Below, in pieces: positions 1 through 5,139 of a DNA stretch of 5,139 bases; positions within the stretch are counted from its first letter, which is position 1; each line of letters begins with the position of its first letter. The stretch spans positions 1 through 5,139 of the forward strand of contig NZ_CAMPHN010000268.1 of the NCBI RefSeq assembly GCF_946885885.1, given 5' to 3'. The DNA comes from an uncultured Pseudomonas sp. Lineage in GTDB: Bacteria; Pseudomonadota; Gammaproteobacteria; Pseudomonadales; Pseudomonadaceae. The notes under the pieces were generated by a model. The model ran no database searches and was not told the origin of the DNA. It saw only the letters and a list, made by a program, of their open reading frames with translations. A program made the translations under genes and the position numbers.

Positions 1-521
1 CGTACGCCGGCTTCCAGGCTGGCTTTGGCCATGCCCATGACGTTGTAGTTGGGCATGGTGCGCTCGGCACCCAGGTAGGAGAGGGTGAGCAGGCTGCCGT
101 TGCGGCCTTTCATCATCTCGCGACCGGCCTTGGCGAGGGCGACGAAGCTGTAGGCGCTGATGTCGTGGGCAATGCGGAAGCCTTCACGGGTGGTCACTGC
201 GGTAAAGTCGCCATCGAGCTGATCGCCCGGCGCGAAGCCGACGGAGTGAACGATGCAATCGAGGCCGTCCCATTGCTTGCTCAGGGCTTCGAAGACCGCG
301 GCGATTTCCTCGTCGTTGGCCACATCGCAAGGGAAGCACAATTCGGGACTGGAGCCCCAACCGGCGGCGAATTCCTCGACCCGGCCCTTGAGTTTTTCGT
401 TCTGGTAGGTGAAGGCCAACTGCGCGCCTTCACGGTGCATGGCCGCGGCGATACCCGAGGCGATAGACAGTTTGCTGGCTACGCCAACGATCAGTACGCG
501 CTTACCGCTTAGAAAACCCAT
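1..521 (-). CDS. fabI: Enoyl-[acyl-carrier-protein] reductase (NADH) FabI, N-terminal 173 codons (3' end outside window)
   Basis: FabI catalyses the last step of each fatty-acid elongation cycle, the NADH-dependent reduction of trans-2-enoyl-ACP, in the cytoplasm. The visible part begins [20 protein letters not shown], the FabI-type Rossmann nucleotide-binding start with the SIA motif at residues 19-21 in place of the classical SDR glycine pattern. The [14 protein letters not shown] segment lies at about 92-105. The active-site set is Y149 and Y159 with K166 (Y-x6-K), equivalent to E. coli Y146, Y156 and K163. G95 and M162 match E. coli G93 and M159, where substitutions give triclosan resistance, so both are wild type here. 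The family is about 265 residues, so about 90 C-terminal residues run off the left edge. The ATG is chosen because the family N-terminus begins there and a strong Shine-Dalgarno precedes it. The gene follows yejF by 23 bp on the same strand. The identification is very secure. Confidence 0.97.
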   Translation of the reverse strand, partial: MGFLSGKRVLIVGVASKLSIASGIAAAMHREGAQLAFTYQNEKLKGRVEEFAAGWGSSPELCFPCDVANDEEIAAVFEALSKQWDGLDCIVHSVGFAPGDQLDGDFTAVTTREGFRIAHDISAYSFVALAKAGREMMKGRNGSLLTLSYLGAERTMPNYNVMGMAKASLEAGV

Positions 522-528
522 ATGTGTT

Positions 529-540
529 CTTCCTCTTCCT
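529..540 (-). promoter_or_regulatory. Tandem Shine-Dalgarno of fabI (AGGAAGAGGAAG)
   Basis: On the minus strand the 23-bp gap between the yejF stop and the fabI ATG contains two adjacent copies of AGGAAG. The copy nearer the gene (534-529) is 7 nt from the ATG, an ideal spacing. The farther copy (540-535) is 13 nt away. This fixes the fabI start and suggests efficient translation. The gap has no inverted repeat or T-run, so no intrinsic terminator separates the two genes. Confidence 0.8.
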
Positions 541-544
541 GCTT

Positions 545-2164
<1,620 letters not shown>

Positions 2165-2165
2165 A

Positions 2166-3185
2166 TCACTTCCTCGGGTCGAAGGCATCGCGCGCCGCCT
2201 CGCCAATAAACACCAGCAGGCTGAGCATCAACGCCAGTACGGCGAAGGCGCTGATGCCGAGCCATGGCGCTTGCAGGTTGGATTTACCCTGGGCCACCAG
2301 CTCACCCAGGGACGGCGCGCCAGGCGGCAGGCCGAAACCGAGGAAGTCCAGTGCGGTCAAGGTGCCGATGGCGCCCGTGAGAATGAAGGGCATAAAGGTC
2401 ATGGTCGAAACCATGGCGTTGGGCAGGATATGGCGGAACATGATTGCGCCGTTCTCCATGCCCAGGGCACGGGCGGCGCGCACGTATTCCAGATTGCGTC
2501 CGCGGAGGAACTCGGCGCGTACCACGTCGACCAGGCTCATCCAGGAAAACAGCAGCATGATGCCCAGCAGCCACCAGAAATTCGGCTGCACGAAGCTGGC
2601 GAGAATGATCAGCAGGTAGAGCACCGGCAATCCCGACCATATCTCCAGAAAGCGCTGGCCGACCAGATCGACCCAGCCGCCATAGAAACCTTGCAAGGCG
2701 CCGGCGAACACGCCGATGATCGAGCTGCAAATGGTCAGGACCAGCGCGAATAGCACCGAGATGCGGAAGCCGTAAATCACCCGCGCCATGACGTCGCGGC
2801 CCTGATCGTCGGTACCCAGCCAGTTGTCGCTCGAAGGCGGAGCAGGGGCAGGAACCTGCAGGTCGTAGTTGATGCTGGAATAGCTGAACGGAATCGGCGG
2901 CCAAACCATCCAGCCGTCCTTCTCGGCGATCAGCTCCTGGATATAGGGGCTCTTGTAGTTGGCCTGCAATGGGAATTCGCCGCCGAACACGGTTTCCGGA
3001 TAGCGCTTGAGCACCGGGAAGAACCACTCGCCGTCATAGCGCACGACCAGCGGCTTGTCGTTGGCGATCAGTTCGGCGCCCAGGCTGAGAACGAACAACG
3101 CGAGGAACAGCCACAACGACCACCAGCCGCGTTTGTGCGCCTTGAATCTATCGAAGCGTCGCTGATTAAGTGGGGAGAGCGCCAT
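2166..3185 (-). CDS. yejE: Peptide ABC importer, inner-membrane permease (YejE/NppC type)
   Basis: This is one half of the transmembrane channel for peptide-like substrates, 339 residues long, of the OppC/DppC class. A charged cytoplasmic N-terminus (1-20) leads into a first membrane segment at about 21-40. A roughly 100-residue extracytoplasmic stretch follows, typical of YejE and longer than in DppC, ending in a proline-rich PAPAPP (112-117). The OppC-family signature LGTDDQGRDVMARVIYGFR spans 123-141. Further hydrophobic segments lie at about 143-163, 184-200, 203-222, 256-280 and 308-328. The EAA coupling loop that docks on YejF is at about 223-258, with EYVRAARALGM at 233-243. The ATG follows GGGAGG by 6 nt. 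yejB ends one base upstream (TGAGATG) and yejF starts one base downstream, so the gene belongs to the same transcript. Length and motifs are complete. The membrane boundaries are estimates by eye. Confidence 0.95.
   Translation of the reverse strand: MALSPLNQRRFDRFKAHKRGWWSLWLFLALFVLSLGAELIANDKPLVVRYDGEWFFPVLKRYPETVFGGEFPLQANYKSPYIQELIAEKDGWMVWPPIPFSYSSINYDLQVPAPAPPSSDNWLGTDDQGRDVMARVIYGFRISVLFALVLTICSSIIGVFAGALQGFYGGWVDLVGQRFLEIWSGLPVLYLLIILASFVQPNFWWLLGIMLLFSWMSLVDVVRAEFLRGRNLEYVRAARALGMENGAIMFRHILPNAMVSTMTFMPFILTGAIGTLTALDFLGFGLPPGAPSLGELVAQGKSNLQAPWLGISAFAVLALMLSLLVFIGEAARDAFDPRK
2169..2175 (-). promoter_or_regulatory. Shine-Dalgarno that decides the yejF start (GAGGAAG)
   Basis: GAGGAAG on the minus strand lies within the last codons of yejE, 4 nt before the ATG at 2164-2162 (about 6 nt from the AGGA core). 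The yejE stop and yejF start read TGATATG, with one base between. The position favours the 539-residue YejF over the 553-residue upstream-start form, and ribosomes finishing yejE would stop on top of this site. Confidence 0.75.
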
Positions 3186-3186
3186 C

Positions 3187-4260
3187 TCAAGCCTCCCGAC
3201 TTTCGAAGTCGATGCGTGGGTCGACCAGGGTGTAGGTAATGTCGCCGATCAATTTCACCACCAAGCCCAGAAGCGTGAAGATAAACAGTGTGCCGAACAC
3301 CAAGGGATAGTCGCGGTTGATCGCCGCCTCGAAACTCATCAGCCCGAGGCCGTCGAGGGAAAAGATCACTTCGATCAGCAAGGAGCCGGTAAAGAAAATG
3401 CCGATAAAGGCCGAAGGGAAGCCGGCGATGATGATCAGCATGGCGTTGCGGAATACATGGCCATAGAGCACGCGGTTGTTGCTCAAGCCCTTGGCACGGG
3501 CGGTGGTCACATACTGTTTGCCGATCTCGTCGAGAAAACTGTTTTTGGTCAGCAGCGTGAGGGTGGCGAAGTTGCCGATCACCAAGGCCGTGATGGGCAG
3601 GGCCAGGTGCCAGAAATAATCGAGAATTTTGCCGCCCAGGCTGAGTTCGTCGAAGTTGTTCGAGGTCAGCCCGCGCAGCGGGAACCAGTCCCAATAGCTG
3701 CCGCCGGCAAACAGCACGATGAGCAGAATGGCAAACAGAAACGCCGGAATCGCATAACCGATGATGATCGCCGAACTGGTCCAGACATCGAAGGCGCTGC
3801 CATGGCGGGTGGCCTTGGCGATGCCCAGGGGAATGGAGACCAGATACATGATCAGGGTGCTCCATAAGCCCAGGGAAATAGACACGGGCATCTTTTCGAT
3901 GATCAGGTCGATGACCTTGGCATCGCGGAAAAAACTATCGCCGAAGTCGAGCTGGGCATAGCTCTTCAACATGATCCAGAACCGTTCGGGCGCCGATTTA
4001 TCGAAGCCGTACATTTTCTCGATCTCGGCGATCAAGTCGGGATCCAGGCCCTGGGCGCCGCGGTAGTTGGAGCCCGCCACCGAGACTTCGGCGCCGCCGC
4101 CGGCGATACGGCTGGTGGCGCCCTCGAAGCCTTCCAGCTTGGCGATCATCTGTTCCACCGGGCCGCCGGGTGCGGCTTGAATGATGGCGAAGTTGATCAG
4201 CAGAATGCCGAACAGCGTCGGAATGATCAGCAATAGACGACGAACAATATACGCCAGCAT
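3187..4260 (-). CDS. yejB: Peptide ABC importer, inner-membrane permease (YejB/NppB type)
   Basis: This is the second channel subunit, 357 residues, of the OppB/DppB class; E. coli YejB is of similar length. The protein starts [20 protein letters not shown], a classic OppB-type first helix (about 7-28). A roughly 100-residue extracytoplasmic insertion follows, including a glycine-rich [11 protein letters not shown] (50-60) and [10 protein letters not shown] (101-110). Further hydrophobic segments lie at about 129-149, 162-186, 214-236, 273-298 and 320-341. The EAA loop contacting the ATPase is at about 244-275 ([19 protein letters not shown] at 249-267). The C-terminus [12 protein letters not shown] keeps the DPR(I/V) ending common in this family. 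The ATG has GGAG 7 nt upstream, inside yejA, and the yejA stop is one base away (TAAGATG). Pairing with YejE and YejF gives a full translocator. No truncation or frameshift was seen. Confidence 0.96.
   Translation of the reverse strand: MLAYIVRRLLLIIPTLFGILLINFAIIQAAPGGPVEQMIAKLEGFEGATSRIAGGGAEVSVAGSNYRGAQGLDPDLIAEIEKMYGFDKSAPERFWIMLKSYAQLDFGDSFFRDAKVIDLIIEKMPVSISLGLWSTLIMYLVSIPLGIAKATRHGSAFDVWTSSAIIIGYAIPAFLFAILLIVLFAGGSYWDWFPLRGLTSNNFDELSLGGKILDYFWHLALPITALVIGNFATLTLLTKNSFLDEIGKQYVTTARAKGLSNNRVLYGHVFRNAMLIIIAGFPSAFIGIFFTGSLLIEVIFSLDGLGLMSFEAAINRDYPLVFGTLFIFTLLGLVVKLIGDITYTLVDPRIDFESREA
3192..3197 (-). promoter_or_regulatory. Shine-Dalgarno of yejE (GGGAGG) inside the yejB end
   Basis: GGGAGG on the minus strand stands 6 nt before the yejE ATG and lies in the last codons of yejB. 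It supports the 3185 start and translational coupling across the TGAGATG junction. Confidence 0.7.
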
Positions 4261-4261
4261 C

Positions 4262-5139
4262 TTATTGCTCCGTGCTCGCCGGTAACTCGGCTTCAGGTGT
4301 TACCGGCGCAGGTTCGGCTTGCGCCCGAACCCACCAGGTATGCAGGCCGATATCGAATAGCGGGGTGGTTTTCGGGTGTTCGAGGCGGTCCCAATAGGCC
4401 ACGCGCCAGGTCTTGATATGCCAGTTGGGGATCACATAGTGGCCCCACAGCAGTACGCGGTCGAGGGCACGGGTATGGGCGATCAGGCTTTGTCGGGAGT
4501 CGGCGCCGATCAGCCCTTCGACCAGCAGGTCGATCGCTGGATCTTTCAGGCCGATGAAGTTGCGGCTACCGGGATCGTCGGCGCTGCTGGAGTGCCAATA
4601 CTCGCGCTGTTCGTTACCCGGCGAGTTGGACTGGCCAAAGCCGCTGACGATCATGTCGAAGTCCCGTGAGCGCAGGCGATTGATGTATTGCGAGACATCG
4701 ACCCGACGAATCACCAGCTCGATACCCAGGTCCGCGAGGTTGCGCTTGAACGGCAGCAATACCCGTTCGAACTCGGGTTGCGCGAGGAGAAACTCGAGGT
4801 TCACCGGCTTGCCCTCGGCGTCGAGCATCTGATCCTCTTCGATACGCCAGCCGGCCTCCTGGAACAGTTGGTAGGCGCGACGTTGCTGATCGCGGATGAT
4901 GCCGCTGCCGTCGGTGACCGGCACGCTGAATTCGTCGGTGAACACCTGCGGCGGAATCTGCTCGCGTAACGGCTCGAGAATCTTCAATTCCTCGGCACCG
5001 GGCAAGCCGCTGGAAGCCAGCTCTGAATTGTCGAAATAGCTACGGGTGCGGGTGTAGGCGCCATTGAACAGTTGGCGGTTGGCCCACTCGAAGTCGAACA
5101 GCAAGCCCAGGGCTTCGCGTACCCGGCGATCCTGGAACA
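4262..5139 (-). CDS. yejA: Periplasmic peptide-binding protein of the importer (YejA/NppA type), C-terminal 291 codons; 5' end outside window
   Basis: This is the substrate receptor of the importer, from the SBP_bac_5 (OppA/DppA) family, which delivers peptides or peptide-nucleoside compounds to YejBE in the periplasm. The frame stays open to the right edge. The first complete codons give [20 protein letters not shown], a hallmark SBP_bac_5 stretch, so the TTG near 5104 is an internal Leu codon and not a start. Other family landmarks, numbered in the fragment, are [20 protein letters not shown] (25-44), [17 protein letters not shown] (161-177), [16 protein letters not shown] (190-205) and [16 protein letters not shown] (235-250). 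Family members are about 600 residues, so roughly the N-terminal half, including any signal peptide, is missing. The last 17 or so residues are rich in Pro, Ala and Glu and look unstructured; their codons also form a hairpin. P. aeruginosa has two tandem receptor genes before its permeases, so another yejA-like gene may lie beyond the right edge. That is inference. Confidence 0.94.
   Translation of the reverse strand, partial: FQDRRVREALGLLFDFEWANRQLFNGAYTRTRSYFDNSELASSGLPGAEELKILEPLREQIPPQVFTDEFSVPVTDGSGIIRDQQRRAYQLFQEAGWRIEEDQMLDAEGKPVNLEFLLAQPEFERVLLPFKRNLADLGIELVIRRVDVSQYINRLRSRDFDMIVSGFGQSNSPGNEQREYWHSSSADDPGSRNFIGLKDPAIDLLVEGLIGADSRQSLIAHTRALDRVLLWGHYVIPNWHIKTWRVAYWDRLEHPKTTPLFDIGLHTWWVRAQAEPAPVTPEAELPASTEQ
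4268..4271 (-). promoter_or_regulatory. Shine-Dalgarno of yejB (GGAG) inside the yejA end
   Basis: GGAG on the minus strand lies 7 nt before the yejB ATG and 5 nt after the base of a 10-bp inverted repeat. It overlaps the third-last and second-last sense codons before the yejA stop. Because the hairpin ends so close by, access of ribosomes to this site may depend on translation of yejA. That is inference from geometry. Confidence 0.65.
4277..4308 (-). other. Perfect 10-bp inverted repeat (RNA hairpin) in the last codons of yejA
   Basis: On the minus strand CGCCGGTAAC (4308-4299) and GTTACCGGCG (4286-4277) are exact reverse complements around a 12-nt loop. In mRNA this gives an uninterrupted 10-bp stem with seven G-C pairs. 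It ends 5 nt before the GGAG of yejB and 16 nt before its ATG. There is no U-run after the stem, so it does not look like an intrinsic terminator. A TTA leucine codon, unusual in this GC-rich coding sequence, forms part of the stem, which hints that pairing may be selected. Possible roles are protecting the 3' end of a processed yejA message or tuning yejB translation. Confidence 0.55.

Noticed and set aside
165..512. Open frame of 115 codons on the plus strand, antisense to fabI
   Set aside because: It lies wholly opposite a clear fabI coding sequence, resembles no family I know, and is explained by GC-rich codon bias keeping the opposite frame open.
2165..2206. Alternative upstream start for yejF giving a 553-residue protein
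   Set aside because: The extra 14 residues are Arg-rich, resemble no ABC-domain start and overlap yejE by 41 bp; the ATG at 2164 has a well-placed GAGGAAG.
2302..3027. Second minus-strand open frame of 241 codons inside yejE
   Set aside because: It overlaps yejE in another frame and lacks hydrophobic segments and family motifs; a frame shadow.
3198..3210. Short inverted repeat GACTT-CGA-AAGTC just before the yejE Shine-Dalgarno
   Set aside because: Only 5 bp of stem with a 3-nt loop; too weak and too common to call a regulatory element.
3068..3865. Minus-strand open frame of 265 codons inside yejB and running into yejE
   Set aside because: It is out of frame with YejB, rich in Arg, His and Gln, and shows no known motif, while the YejB frame carries all permease signatures.
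4277..4308. The yejA-end hairpin as an intrinsic terminator
   Set aside because: No U-run follows the stem, and the yejB Shine-Dalgarno and ATG follow immediately, so termination here would cut the operon in the middle.
5102..5104. TTG near the right edge as the start of the binding protein
   Set aside because: The frame continues upstream to the window edge with conserved family residues ([11 protein letters not shown]), so this is an internal leucine codon.

Overview
This 5.1 kb window is almost fully coding, and all of its genes lie on the minus strand. Read in the direction of transcription (high to low coordinates) it holds the C-terminal half of a peptide-type substrate-binding protein (yejA, 5139-4262), two inner-membrane permeases (yejB, 4260-3187; yejE, 3185-2166), a double ATPase (yejF, 2164-545) and the first 173 codons of the enoyl-ACP reductase gene fabI (521-1). 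The GC-rich codon use, the protein sequences and the yejA-yejB-yejE-yejF-fabI order suggest a Pseudomonas-type gammaproteobacterium. From memory, this matches the nppA2-nppB-nppC-nppD-fabI arrangement of P. aeruginosa. The species cannot be fixed from the window.

The four yej genes form one complete ABC importer of the Opp/Dpp superfamily: a periplasmic receptor (YejA), a heterodimeric channel (YejB/YejE), and one polypeptide carrying both ATPase domains (YejF). Related systems import oligopeptides and take up peptide-nucleotide or peptidyl-nucleoside antibiotics: microcin C by E. coli YejABEF, and pacidamycin-type compounds by P. aeruginosa Npp. All three junctions inside the importer have exactly one base between stop and start codon, with each Shine-Dalgarno inside the end of the preceding gene, which points to one mRNA with coupled translation. 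A perfect 10-bp inverted repeat sits in the last codons of yejA, just before the yejB ribosome binding site. It is the most distinctive non-coding signal here.

fabI begins only 23 bp after yejF, behind a duplicated AGGAAG Shine-Dalgarno and with no terminator in the gap. This essential fatty-acid-synthesis gene therefore probably receives at least some read-through from the importer operon, or has a promoter inside yejF. No convincing promoter, terminator, RNA gene, mobile element or CRISPR array was seen. The window is an ordinary, well-conserved chromosomal region, and I found no evidence of an undescribed system. The findings concern regulation and operon architecture.
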